Below are positions 1 to 8,671 of a stretch of DNA of 64,000 nt, in pieces (within the stretch, counting starts at the first letter, position 1; each line of letters begins with the position of its first letter). The DNA lies in contig JAJTYR010000004.1 in assembly GCA_021463505.1 (NCBI GenBank), positions 1-64,000 on the forward strand, given 5' to 3'. The stretch comes from Burkholderiaceae bacterium (GTDB lineage: Bacteria; Pseudomonadota; Gammaproteobacteria; Burkholderiales; Burkholderiaceae_E). A program made the position numbers and the translations under genes. The notes under the pieces are model-generated. The model saw nothing but the letters and a program-made list of their open reading frames with translations, did not search any database and was not told where the DNA came from.

Positions 1-264
1 TGCCGCTGCCGCGGCGGCCCTGGCCCCGGTGTCGATGGTCGCGATGACCTCGCCGGCCACGACGGTGCTGCCGTCACCCTTGATCACCTGCGCCAGCACG
101 CCGGCAGCCGGCGCCGGCAGTTCGAGCACGACCTTGTCGGTTTCGATGTCGATCAGGTTTTCATCGCGGGCCACCGCCTCGCCGGCCTTCCTGTGCCACT
201 GCAGCAGGGTTGCCTCGGCCACCGATTCCGACAACTGCGGAACCCTGACTTCGATGAGCGCCAT
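1..264 (-). CDS. odhB: Dihydrolipoyllysine succinyltransferase (E2 of 2-oxoglutarate dehydrogenase), N-terminal part
   Basis: Only the first 88 codons are inside the window; the gene runs off the left edge. The visible part is a biotinyl/lipoyl domain with the motif ETDKVVLE, so K44 would carry the lipoyl group. It ends in the start of an alanine-rich linker. The E2 core transfers the succinyl group from the lipoyl arm to CoA. The start ATG lies 27 bases after the odhA stop, and GGAG upstream (read on the minus strand) can serve as ribosome binding site. Immediate proximity to odhA supports the 2-oxoglutarate rather than the pyruvate complex. Confidence 0.93.
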   Translation of the reverse strand, partial: MALIEVRVPQLSESVAEATLLQWHRKAGEAVARDENLIDIETDKVVLELPAPAAGVLAQVIKGDGSTVVAGEVIATIDTGARAAAAAA

Positions 265-291
265 TTGCCTGTTCTCCGGGAGGAATTCGGT

Positions 292-3153
292 TCAGTTCTG
301 TTTGCGGCTGCGCGCACGCGCTTCGCCGAGAGCCGCGGCGAGCAGCTCCTTCTGCTGCGCATAGTGCTTGTCGTAGTAGCCGACCGCCGGCGACGCCGAT
401 GGCGCGCGCCCGGCGTAGCCGAACTTCTGGCCTTCCTTCAGCGCCTCGGCAATGTGGTGCTGCACGTAGAACCAGGCCCCCTGGTTCTGCGGCTCGTCCT
501 GGCACCAGATCACCTGCGTGGCGTTCGGGAATTTCTTCATCTCGGCCTCGAACGCCTTGTGCGCGAACGGATACAGCTGCTCGACGCGCACCAGCGCCAC
601 GTCGTCGAGCGCGCGCTCGCGGCGCGCGGCCAGCAGGTCGTAGTAGACCTTGCCGGTGCACACGACCACGCGCCTGACCTTCTTCGGGTCGATTCCGGCC
701 AGCGTTTCGCCGATCACCGTGCGAAACTCTCCACGGGCGAGTTCGTCGAGCGAGGACACCGCGTCCTTGTTTCTCAGCAGCGACTTGGGCGTCAGGATGA
801 TCAGCGGCTTGCGGAACATGCGGATCATCTGGCGCCGCAGCAGGTGGAAGATCTGCCCCGGCGTGCTCGGTTGGCAGACCTGCATGTTGTGCTCGGCGCA
901 CAACTGCAGGAAGCGCTCGGGGCGCGCCGAAGAGTGCTCCGGGCCCTGGCCCTCGTAGCCGTGCGGCAGCATCAGCACCAGGCCGCAGGCGCGCCCCCAC
1001 TTGGTCTCGCCCGACGCGATGAACTGGTCGATGACCACCTGTGCGCCATTGGCGAAATCGCCGAATTGCGCCTCCCAGATGACGAGCGTGTTCGGGTCCG
1101 ACGACGCGTAGCCGTACTCGAAGGCGAGCACCGCTTCCTCGGAGAGCACCGAGTCGATGACGATGAACTGGCCCTGCTTGTCGGCGACGAACTGCAGGGG
1201 AATGTAGGCGCCCTGGTCCCACTTCTCGCGGTTCTGGTCGTGCAGCACCGCGTGGCGGTGCGTGAAGGTGCCGCGGCCCGAGTCCTGACCCGAAAGGCGC
1301 ACGCCGAAGCCGGACGCGACCAGTGACGCGAACGCCATGTGCTCGCCCATGCCCCAGTCGAGCGCCAGTTCGCCATTGGCCATCGCGCGGCGGTCGTTGA
1401 CCACCCGCTCGACCAGTGGATGCAGCTTGAAGCCCGGCGGCACGGTCGTGATGCGCTCGCCGAGCCGGCGCAGTTCGCCGATCGGCACCGCGGTGTCGGC
1501 GCTGTCGGTCCACTTGCGGTTCAGGAACGGCAGCCAGTCGACCGCGAACTTGCTCTTGAAATTGGTGATCACCGGGTCGATCGCGTGCTTGCCCTCGTCC
1601 ATCGCCGTCCGGAAGCCGGCGATCATCGCCTCGGCATCGGATGCGCGGATCACTTCCTGCGCAATCAGCTTGTCGGCGTAGATTCTGCGGGTGCCGGAAT
1701 GCGTGGCGATCTTCTGGTACATCATCGGCTGCGTGACTGCAGGCGTGTCCTGCTCGTTGTGCCCGAGGCGCCGGAAGCAGACGATGTCGACCACCACGTC
1801 CTTGCGGAAGCGCTGCCGGAAGTCCAGCGCCAGCTGCGTCGCGTAGACCACCGCCTCGGCGTCGTCGCCGTTCACGTGAAACACCGGCGCCTCGATCATC
1901 TTGACCACGTCGGTGCAGTAGATGGTCGAGCGCGTGTCGCGCGGGTCGGACGTGGTGAAGCCGATCTGGTTGTTGATCACGATGTGCACCGTGCCGCGGG
2001 TGCCGTAGCCGCGCGTCTGCGCCAGGTTGAGCGTCTCCATCACCACGCCTTGCCCCGCGAACGCCGCGTCGCCATGCACCAGCACCGGCAGCACGTGGTC
2101 GCCGTTGCGGTCGCCGCGGCGCATCATGCGCGCGCGGCACGATCCCTCGACCACCGGATTCACGATCTCCAGATGCGAGGGGTTGAACGCAAGCGACAGG
2201 TGCACCGGTCCACCCGCGGTGGAGATGTCGCTGGAGAACCCCTTGTGGTACTTGACGTCGCCGCTGGGCAGGTCGTCGGCGTGCCGGCCTTCGAACTCGG
2301 CGAACAGCTCTCCGGGCATTTTGCCCAGCGTGTTCACCAGCACGTTCAGCCGGCCGCGATGGGCCATGCCGATCACCACTTCCTGGATGCCGGCCTGGCC
2401 GGCGCGATGCACGAGTTCGTCCATCGCCGCGATGAAGCTCTCGCCGCCTTCGAGCGAGAAGCGCTTCTGGCCGACGTAGCGCGTGTGCAGATAGCGCTCG
2501 AGCCCCTCGGCGGCGGTCAGCCGGTCGAGAATCCGCTTCTTGCGGTCGGTGCTGTAGCTCGGACGCGCGCGCGTCGACTCGAGGCGTTCCTGGATCCAGC
2601 GCTTCTGCGCCTGGTCGCTGATGAACATGAACTCGGCGCCGATCGACCCGCAATAGGTGTCGCGCAGCGCCTTGACGATGTCGCGCAATGGCGCGTTGTC
2701 GAAGCCGAAATAGGTATTCGCCGCCGAATAGATGTTGGCGTGCTCGCCTTCGGTGAAGTCGTAGAATGCCGGCTCGAGTTCGGGGATCGCCGGGCGCTCA
2801 TGCCGCTTGAGCGGATCGAGGTCGGCCCAGCGCGACCCGAGGTTGCGGTACGCGGCGACCAGCGACTGGACGAAGACCTGCTTGCGCGCGGTGGCCGCGT
2901 CGCCACCCATCATCCGCGGCTGCAGTGTGCCCTCCCGGGCGCGTTCGGCGAACGACTGGACGATCGGTGCGTGGGCAATGTCGCGCGTCTGCGTACTGCC
3001 GTCGGCCGCGGGGACCGCCTGCATGCTGTCGAACCATGCGCGCCAGGCCTCGGGGACCGAACCCGGGTTGTTCAGGTAGTTCTCGTAGAGCTCCTCGACG
3101 TACGGGGCATTGCCGCCGAACAGGTACGAGTTCGACTGGAACGCTTTCATCAT
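292..3153 (-). CDS. odhA: 2-oxoglutarate dehydrogenase E1 component
   Basis: This 953-residue protein has the normal length of the homodimeric thiamine-diphosphate E1 enzyme of the TCA cycle. It decarboxylates 2-oxoglutarate and passes the succinyl group to the E2 lipoyl arm. Seen features include the N-terminal segment SNSYLFGGNAPYVEELYENY that binds the E2 core, the active-site stretch GMAHRGRLNVL, and the cofactor-binding stretches HGDAAFAGQG and NNQIGFTT. The start is a double ATG preceded by AGGTGAAG. The 238 bases upstream, up to the PA2778-type gene, hold no gene and are the likely promoter region. It is transcribed leftwards with odhB. Confidence 0.97.
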   Translation of the reverse strand: MMKAFQSNSYLFGGNAPYVEELYENYLNNPGSVPEAWRAWFDSMQAVPAADGSTQTRDIAHAPIVQSFAERAREGTLQPRMMGGDAATARKQVFVQSLVAAYRNLGSRWADLDPLKRHERPAIPELEPAFYDFTEGEHANIYSAANTYFGFDNAPLRDIVKALRDTYCGSIGAEFMFISDQAQKRWIQERLESTRARPSYSTDRKKRILDRLTAAEGLERYLHTRYVGQKRFSLEGGESFIAAMDELVHRAGQAGIQEVVIGMAHRGRLNVLVNTLGKMPGELFAEFEGRHADDLPSGDVKYHKGFSSDISTAGGPVHLSLAFNPSHLEIVNPVVEGSCRARMMRRGDRNGDHVLPVLVHGDAAFAGQGVVMETLNLAQTRGYGTRGTVHIVINNQIGFTTSDPRDTRSTIYCTDVVKMIEAPVFHVNGDDAEAVVYATQLALDFRQRFRKDVVVDIVCFRRLGHNEQDTPAVTQPMMYQKIATHSGTRRIYADKLIAQEVIRASDAEAMIAGFRTAMDEGKHAIDPVITNFKSKFAVDWLPFLNRKWTDSADTAVPIGELRRLGERITTVPPGFKLHPLVERVVNDRRAMANGELALDWGMGEHMAFASLVASGFGVRLSGQDSGRGTFTHRHAVLHDQNREKWDQGAYIPLQFVADKQGQFIVIDSVLSEEAVLAFEYGYASSDPNTLVIWEAQFGDFANGAQVVIDQFIASGETKWGRACGLVLMLPHGYEGQGPEHSSARPERFLQLCAEHNMQVCQPSTPGQIFHLLRRQMIRMFRKPLIILTPKSLLRNKDAVSSLDELARGEFRTVIGETLAGIDPKKVRRVVVCTGKVYYDLLAARRERALDDVALVRVEQLYPFAHKAFEAEMKKFPNATQVIWCQDEPQNQGAWFYVQHHIAEALKEGQKFGYAGRAPSASPAVGYYDKHYAQQKELLAAALGEARARSRKQN

Positions 3154-3391
3154 GGTTCTTCACCTTTCGGAACGAGTTTCTCGTCAAAGATGCTCGGACG
3201 ACCGCGCTGCGACGGTGCCGACGAACCGCGATCCGGCTTGCGGACCGGCAGTTCGAGATTCAACGGTGGTGGCGGCAGGGGATCAGGTCATGGCGGCACG
3301 TTCTGGCAGGTGCGAGGATGTTACCACCGACGTGCGCCCGGCACCGTTGTGCGGCGACGACCCGCGCCAGGCGCGCACCGCCCGACGGCGC

Positions 3392-4360
3392 TCAGCGCAG
3401 ACGTGTGGCGGTTTCGCGATAGATGGGGAGTCCCGGCCCGCCAATCGAGATCGCCCGCCCGGCGGCCTCGCGCGCGGCTGCGGGCTCGCCGGCACGCGCC
3501 AGCGCCTCGGCGAGATTGTTCCAGCCGTCGGCGAAATCCGGGTGGCGATCCAGCAACTCGCGGTAGGTGCGCACCGCGTCGCCCACCTGGCCGGCCGCCA
3601 GTTGCGCATTGGCGAACGCGAAGGCGTTCAACCGGTCTCCGGGCGTGCGTTCGTGCAGCGTGCGAAAGGCCGCCAGCGCCGCCTCGGGGTCGCTGCGCCC
3701 GAGCGCCACGGCCGCGCGCAGTGCGTCGCGCGCGGCGGCGGCTGCCGGGATGCGCTGCGGGGTGGTGACGACCATCGCCCAGTACCCACCACGCGCCCAG
3801 GTGCGCTCGAAAGTCGACAGCGACATCGCGAGCGATGCGGACTGGCCCGAGTGCAACACGATGCGCCGGGCATCGAGGTCATAGCCGACAATCACCGCGT
3901 AGTGCCAGACCGGCATGATCGACAGGCCCAGGTTCTGGAACACCACCACCGCGTAGCCGTCGGCGACCGCACGCAGCAGCGCCGCGACCTGACCCGGCAA
4001 CGGGATCGCGAGCAGCCCTTCGCGCCGCGGCAGTGCCAGCATCTCGGCCTGCAGCGTGCCCCGGCGGGCGGGAAGGTAGACCTCGTCGCGCAGCGACTGC
4101 AGCGAGCGCCCCCGCCCGATTGCGCCCAGCGCCATCGCCAGCGCGGCCGGGCCGCATTGATCCTCGTCCTGGCCGTGGAACGGCACGTCGGCCACGCGGG
4201 CCTGGCGCGGCAGGCCCGTGGCGAACGCCGCCGGTGTGCCGGCGGGCGCCATCAGGGCCGCGGTCTGCGGCGCGGCGCAGCCGCCGAGCGCGAACACCGC
4301 CACGAGCATCGCGGCGAGCCACGACGCGGCTGCCGCACGCCTGCTGGATCGCGGCGTCAA
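3392..4360 (-). CDS. PA2778-family cysteine peptidase lipoprotein with TPR repeats
   Basis: The 322-residue product begins with a lipoprotein signal (lipobox LGGC, modified Cys28). A papain-like C39-type peptidase domain follows, with DQCGPAALA (catalytic Cys69) and WHYAVIVGYD (His153). The C-terminal part (about residues 225-310) contains TPR-like helical repeats (GDAVRTYRELLDRHPDFADGWNNLAEAL region). C39 peptidases usually cleave leader peptides; the true substrate of this family is unknown to me. Its ATG overlaps the stop of the preceding PA2779-family gene by 4 bases (ATGA), so the two are translationally coupled. It probably acts at the periplasmic face of the membrane. Confidence 0.85.
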   Translation of the reverse strand: MTPRSSRRAAAASWLAAMLVAVFALGGCAAPQTAALMAPAGTPAAFATGLPRQARVADVPFHGQDEDQCGPAALAMALGAIGRGRSLQSLRDEVYLPARRGTLQAEMLALPRREGLLAIPLPGQVAALLRAVADGYAVVVFQNLGLSIMPVWHYAVIVGYDLDARRIVLHSGQSASLAMSLSTFERTWARGGYWAMVVTTPQRIPAAAAARDALRAAVALGRSDPEAALAAFRTLHERTPGDRLNAFAFANAQLAAGQVGDAVRTYRELLDRHPDFADGWNNLAEALARAGEPAAAREAAGRAISIGGPGLPIYRETATRLR

Positions 4361-4749
4361 CGAATCGCGCGCGTGAACGGAAAGACCTTGGTGAAGCCGA
4401 GGATGTCGGTGATCAGCAGCACGATGAAGATCGTGACCAGCGCGCCCACCACCCCGGCGCCCGCCGGCAGCTCGTCGATGCGCGCTGCCAGTTCGCGCAC
4501 CTGCTGGTCATCGAGCGCCTGCACGCGCCCGAGCGCCTGCCGCGGATCGACGCCGAGCGCCTCCAGCCGCGCGCGCACGTCCTCGCGCGCGAGCAGCGCC
4601 TCGAGCACCGTCCGGTCGGAGGCGGGTGTCGCAGCCAGTACCTCCTCGGTGCTCACCACGCGCGCCTGCACCGGCGCGGGCAGCGTGGATGCCAGCATGC
4701 CGGCGGCAACCGCGCCGGCCACCATGCGAACGATACGGCGTTCGAACAT
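4357..4749 (-). CDS. PA2779-family small membrane protein
   Basis: The 130-residue product starts at an ATG preceded by GGAGGGGAACGAG, a strong ribosome binding site, so the longer upstream reading is rejected. It has an N-terminal signal peptide ending near APVQA, and a helical charged middle with LLAREDVRARLEALGVDP. An AGAG-rich turn leads to a single C-terminal membrane helix (about residues 100-120) and a short basic tail. It belongs to the PA2779 family, which co-occurs with PA2778-type peptidases. Function is unknown. The layout (export signal, small soluble part, Gly/Ala turn, membrane anchor) would fit a substrate or partner of the coupled peptidase, but that is inference. Confidence 0.8.
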   Translation of the reverse strand: MFERRIVRMVAGAVAAGMLASTLPAPVQARVVSTEEVLAATPASDRTVLEALLAREDVRARLEALGVDPRQALGRVQALDDQQVRELAARIDELPAGAGVVGALVTIFIVLLITDILGFTKVFPFTRAIR

Positions 4750-4893
4750 CTCGTTCCCCTCCAGGTTGAATTGTGCGATCTCGCCAATGCCGTCGGCACG
4801 GTAGCACCGCCGCGGCGTAACGGGCAAACCGCCGCCCGTCGTACGGTTGCAGGATTCCGACACGACGGCGACCCCGCCCGTCCGGCGGCGCTT

Positions 4894-4920
4894 TTGCCGC
4901 TGCGACGTGCGGAGTAGACT
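4894..4920 (+). promoter_or_regulatory. Possible promoter of korCAB
   Basis: TTGCCG at 4894-4899 and TAGACT at 4915-4920 are separated by 15 bases, ahead of the korC ribosome binding site. The spacing is short, so this is only a weak call. Confidence 0.25.
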
Positions 4921-4990
4921 GACCGCACGGAAAAGACGCTGCTCCGCGCGGGCACGTGACCGATCCGTGCGCTGCACACAGGAGGCGACG

Positions 4991-6820
4991 TTGCAGGCGA
5001 CCGATCTCCGCGACCCCGCTCATTTTCACCGCGTGGTCGACTGCCAGTGGGCGTGTCCGGCCCACACACCGGTCCCCGAGTACATTCGCCTGATTGCCGC
5101 CGGGCGGTATTCCGACGCCTACCTGGTCAACTGGCGCGCCAACGTCTTTCCGGGTGTGCTCGGTCGCACCTGTGACCGGCCCTGCGAGCCCGCCTGCCGG
5201 CGCGGCCGGGTGGAAGCGCAACAGGCGCAGGTGCCCGAGCCCGTGGCGATCTGCCGCCTCAAGCGCGTCGCCGCCGACTTCAAGGACGACATCCGCGAGC
5301 GCCTGCCCAGGCGCGCCATGCGGCCCAATGGAAGACGCGTCGCCTGCGTCGGAGCGGGCCCCGCCTCGCTCACCGTGGCGCGCGACCTCGCGCCGCTGGG
5401 CTACGCCGTCACCGTTTTCGACCGCGACGCGCGCGCCGGGGGCATGATCCGCACGCAGATTCCGCGCTTCCGGCTTCCCGAAGAAGTCATCGACGAGGAA
5501 ACCGGCTACGTGCTCGACCTGGGCGTCGAGTTTCGCGGCGGCACCCCCGTCGAATCGCTGCGCGCACTGCTCGCGCAGGGCTTCGATGCGGTGTTCGTCG
5601 GCAGCGGCGCACCGCGCGGCCGCGACCTCGACCTTCCCGGGCGCGCCGAGGCCGCCGCGCAGATCCACGTGGGCATCGAGTGGCTGGCGTCGGTGTCGTT
5701 CGGCCACGTCGATCGCATCGGCAAGCGGGTGATCGTGCTGGGCGGCGGCAACACCGCAATGGATTGCTGTCGCACCGCGCGCCGCCTGGGCGGCGAGGAC
5801 GTCAAGGTGATCGTGCGCTCGGGCTTCGACGAGATGAAGGCCTCGCCCTGGGAGAAGGAGGACGCGATGCACGAAGGCATCCCGATCCTGAACTTCCTCG
5901 TGCCCAAGGCGTTCGTGCACTCGGAGGGGCGGCTCACCGGCATGCGCTTCGGCAAGGTCGAGGCACGCTTCGACGAGCGCGGACGGCGCAGCCTCGTGCC
6001 CACCGGCGAGCCCGACCAGGTCTTCGACTGCGACGAAGTGCTGATTGCTGTCGGCCAGGAGAACGCGTTCCCCTGGATCGAGCGCGACCTCGGCATCGAG
6101 TTCGGCGACTCCGGGCTGCCGGTCCTCGACCGGGTGTCGATGCAGTCCACGCTGCCACAGGTGTTCTTCGGCGGCGATGCCGCGTTCGGGCCGAAGAACA
6201 TCATCCGGGCGGTGGCCCACGGCCACGAGGCCGCGGTGTCGATCGACCGCTTCCTCGAGGGGGAAGACGTCCGCGTACGCCCGGCGCCGGCGGTCACGAT
6301 CGTCTCGCAGAAGATGGGCATTCATGAGTGGAGCTACGACAACGAGGTCACCCGCGACCTGCGGCACAAGGTGCCGTGGCGCGACGTCAACCAGGCGCTG
6401 CGCGACATCCGCGTCGAGGTCGAGCTCGGCTTCGACGCGAAGACCGCGCTGCGCGAAGCCCGGCGCTGCCTGAACTGCGACGTGCAGACCGTGTTTGCCG
6501 CGAAGCAGTGCATCGAGTGCGACGCCTGCGTCGACATCTGCCCGACCGATTGCATCACCTTCACGGTGCTGCCGGCCGGTGGTGACGAGCGTGCGCTGCG
6601 CGCGAGCCTGCGTGCGCCGGCGCTGAACGACGACCAGCCGCTGTACCTCGCCACCGGCCTGAAGACCGGCCGGGCCATGGTCAAGGACGAAGACGTCTGC
6701 CTGCACTGCGGACTGTGCGCCGAGCGCTGCCCGACCGGCGCCTGGGACATGCGCAAGTACCTGATCGACGTCACCCACGCCGGGCCGGGTTGCCGTGCAC
6801 CTGCAAGGAAGGCCGCCTGA
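4991..6820 (+). CDS. korC: NAD(P)H:ferredoxin-type FAD/iron-sulfur oxidoreductase, KorC-like electron-transfer subunit
   Basis: The protein is related to the small subunit of glutamate synthase but carries extra ferredoxin domains. From the N terminus it has a Cys-rich Fer4_20-type domain (C18, C22, C61, C65, C69) and an FAD-binding Rossmann site (VGAGPASLTVARDL). An NAD(P)-binding site (VLGGGNTAMDCCRT) and two C-terminal 4Fe-4S motifs (CIECDACVDICP and CLHCGLCAERCP) follow. The start chosen is TTG at 4991, because GGAGG lies five bases ahead and similarity begins there; an in-frame start exists further upstream at 4847 but looks non-coding. The stop overlaps the korA ATG (TGATG). It would connect NAD(P) to the ferredoxin clusters of KorAB, as described for the KorABC enzyme of Azoarcus evansii. 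The gene symbol follows that parallel. Confidence 0.78.
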   Translation: MQATDLRDPAHFHRVVDCQWACPAHTPVPEYIRLIAAGRYSDAYLVNWRANVFPGVLGRTCDRPCEPACRRGRVEAQQAQVPEPVAICRLKRVAADFKDDIRERLPRRAMRPNGRRVACVGAGPASLTVARDLAPLGYAVTVFDRDARAGGMIRTQIPRFRLPEEVIDEETGYVLDLGVEFRGGTPVESLRALLAQGFDAVFVGSGAPRGRDLDLPGRAEAAAQIHVGIEWLASVSFGHVDRIGKRVIVLGGGNTAMDCCRTARRLGGEDVKVIVRSGFDEMKASPWEKEDAMHEGIPILNFLVPKAFVHSEGRLTGMRFGKVEARFDERGRRSLVPTGEPDQVFDCDEVLIAVGQENAFPWIERDLGIEFGDSGLPVLDRVSMQSTLPQVFFGGDAAFGPKNIIRAVAHGHEAAVSIDRFLEGEDVRVRPAPAVTIVSQKMGIHEWSYDNEVTRDLRHKVPWRDVNQALRDIRVEVELGFDAKTALREARRCLNCDVQTVFAAKQCIECDACVDICPTDCITFTVLPAGGDERALRASLRAPALNDDQPLYLATGLKTGRAMVKDEDVCLHCGLCAERCPTGAWDMRKYLIDVTHAGPGCRAPARKAA

Positions 6821-8661
6821 TGAAGCGCATCGAAGCCGTCAACGACTTCGTCGTCAAGTTCGCCAACGTCAACGGGTCGGGTTCGGCCTCGGCCAACGAA
6901 CTGTTCGCCAAGAGCATCCTGCGCATGGGCGTGCCGGTGAGCCCGCGCAACATCTTTCCGTCGAACATCCAGGGCCTGCCCACCTGGTACGAAGTGCGCG
7001 TCACGGAAAAGGGCTACCTCGGGCGCCGCGGCGGCGTCGACCTGCTGGTCGCGATGAACCCTCAGACCTGGGACCGTGACCTGGCGGAGATCGAACCTGG
7101 CGGCTACCTGCTCCACGACAGCACGAAGCCGCTGCCGGCCTCGAAGTTCCGCGCCGACGTGCATGCGATCGGCGTACCCCTCACCGCGATCTGCAACGCG
7201 TCGTGGAGCGATCCGCGCGAGCGCCAGTTGCTGAAGAACATCCTGTACGTCGGCGTGCTGGCCGCGCTGGTCGGCATCGACCCGGCAGTGATCGCGCAGC
7301 TCGTGGGCGAGCAATACAGGGGCAAGGAGAAGCTGCTCACGCCCAACCTCGACGCCTTCCGCAAGGGTTTTCACTACGCCCGGGAGCACCTTGACGACGC
7401 GCTCGGGCTGTGCGTGCGGCGCGCAGCCGGCGTCGGCGACCGGATCTTCGTCGACGGCAACGCCGCCGCGGCGCTGGGCTGCGTCTACGGCGGCGCTACC
7501 GTCTGTGCCTGGTATCCGATCACGCCGTCCTCGTCGGTCGCCGAGGCCTTCCAGAAGTACTGCGCGAAGCTGCGCGTCGACCGCGAAAGCGGCGCGAAGC
7601 GCTTCGCGATCGTGCAGGCGGAGGACGAGCTGGCGTCGATCGGCATGGTGGTGGGCGCCGGCTGGAACGGCGCGCGCGCCTTCACCGCCACCTCCGGGCC
7701 CGGCGTGTCGCTGATGACCGAATTCATCGGGCTGGCCTATTTCGCCGAAATCCCGGTCACGATCATCGACGTACAGCGCGGCGGACCATCCACCGGGATG
7801 CCCACGCGCACCCAGCAGGCCGACCTGCTGTCGTGCGCCTATGCCTCGCACGGCGACACGAAGCACGTCCTGCTGTTTCCGGAAGACCCGCACGAGTGCT
7901 TCGAGTTCGCCGCGCAGGCGCTCGACCTCGCCGACCGGCTGCAGACGCCGGTGTTCCTGATGAGCGACCTCGACATCGGCATGAACCAGCGCCTCACGGC
8001 GCCATTCAGGTGGGACGACAGCCGCCGCTACGACCGCGGCAAGGTGATGACGGCGCGCATGCTCGAAGACGGGCGCGACTTCGGGCGCTACCTCGACGTC
8101 GACGGCGACGGCATCCCGTACCGCACCTGGCCGGGCACGCACCCCGCGCGCGGCGCCTATTTCACGCGTGGCACCACGAAGGACGCGCACGCGCGCTATT
8201 CCGAGGCCGGCGCCGACTACGTGGCCAACGCTCAGCGGCTGCTGCGCAAATGGGAGAGCGCGAAATCGCTGGTGCCGGCGGCGATCGAGCGGCGCGCCGC
8301 GCAGCCGGCGTCGGTGGGCGCCATTCATTTCGGCTCGACCAGCCCGGCGATGAGCGAGGCGATCGAGACGCTCGAAGCGCGCTCGTTCGATCTCGACACA
8401 CTGCGCATCCGCGCCTTTCCGTTCGGCGACGAGGTGGCGAAGTTCATCGCGACGCACGCCACCGTGTTCGTGGTCGAGCAGAATCGCGATGCGCAGCTGC
8501 GCACCATGCTGGTCAACGAGCTGGGCGTCGATCCGGCGCGGCTGGTGCCGGTGCTGCACTACGACGGCACGCCGATCACCGCGCGCTTCATCACCGAGGC
8601 GATCGCGGAGCGCCTGTCCGGTGCGAACGTCAAGCCGCTGAAGCGCGGCAAGGTTGCCTGA
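6820..8661 (+). CDS. korA: 2-oxoacid:acceptor oxidoreductase, fused gamma-alpha subunit (probably 2-oxoglutarate)
   Basis: The 613-residue protein fuses a gamma-type domain (about residues 1-190) to the alpha chain. The alpha part has the pyrimidine-domain sequence YPITPSSSVAE, the QAEDELASIGM stretch and the TSGPGVSLM motif. It pairs with KorB to oxidise a 2-oxoacid with CoA, giving acyl-CoA, CO2 and low-potential electrons. The enzyme class is reversible. 2-Oxoglutarate is inferred from the surrounding TCA genes and from the Azoarcus KorABC parallel; pyruvate or a branched-chain 2-oxoacid cannot be excluded. The ATG overlaps the korC stop, and a second reading frame start upstream lies inside korC. 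Confidence 0.82.
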   Translation: MKRIEAVNDFVVKFANVNGSGSASANELFAKSILRMGVPVSPRNIFPSNIQGLPTWYEVRVTEKGYLGRRGGVDLLVAMNPQTWDRDLAEIEPGGYLLHDSTKPLPASKFRADVHAIGVPLTAICNASWSDPRERQLLKNILYVGVLAALVGIDPAVIAQLVGEQYRGKEKLLTPNLDAFRKGFHYAREHLDDALGLCVRRAAGVGDRIFVDGNAAAALGCVYGGATVCAWYPITPSSSVAEAFQKYCAKLRVDRESGAKRFAIVQAEDELASIGMVVGAGWNGARAFTATSGPGVSLMTEFIGLAYFAEIPVTIIDVQRGGPSTGMPTRTQQADLLSCAYASHGDTKHVLLFPEDPHECFEFAAQALDLADRLQTPVFLMSDLDIGMNQRLTAPFRWDDSRRYDRGKVMTARMLEDGRDFGRYLDVDGDGIPYRTWPGTHPARGAYFTRGTTKDAHARYSEAGADYVANAQRLLRKWESAKSLVPAAIERRAAQPASVGAIHFGSTSPAMSEAIETLEARSFDLDTLRIRAFPFGDEVAKFIATHATVFVVEQNRDAQLRTMLVNELGVDPARLVPVLHYDGTPITARFITEAIAERLSGANVKPLKRGKVA

Positions 8662-8671
8662 GGCCCCCGCC

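Noticed and set aside
161-2653. An 830-codon open frame antisense/out of frame with odhA
   Set aside because: It overlaps the fully recognised 2-oxoglutarate dehydrogenase gene; long spurious frames are expected at this GC content and its translation is Arg-rich low-complexity sequence.
3154-3391. CRISPR, phage or insertion-sequence remnants in intergenic gaps such as this one
   Set aside because: No tandem repeats, terminal inverted repeats or transposase-like reading frames were seen in this or the other gaps.
4357-4977. 206-residue version of the PA2779-family protein
   Set aside because: The extra 76 residues are Arg-rich and precede a strong ribosome binding site and a signal peptide starting at 4749.
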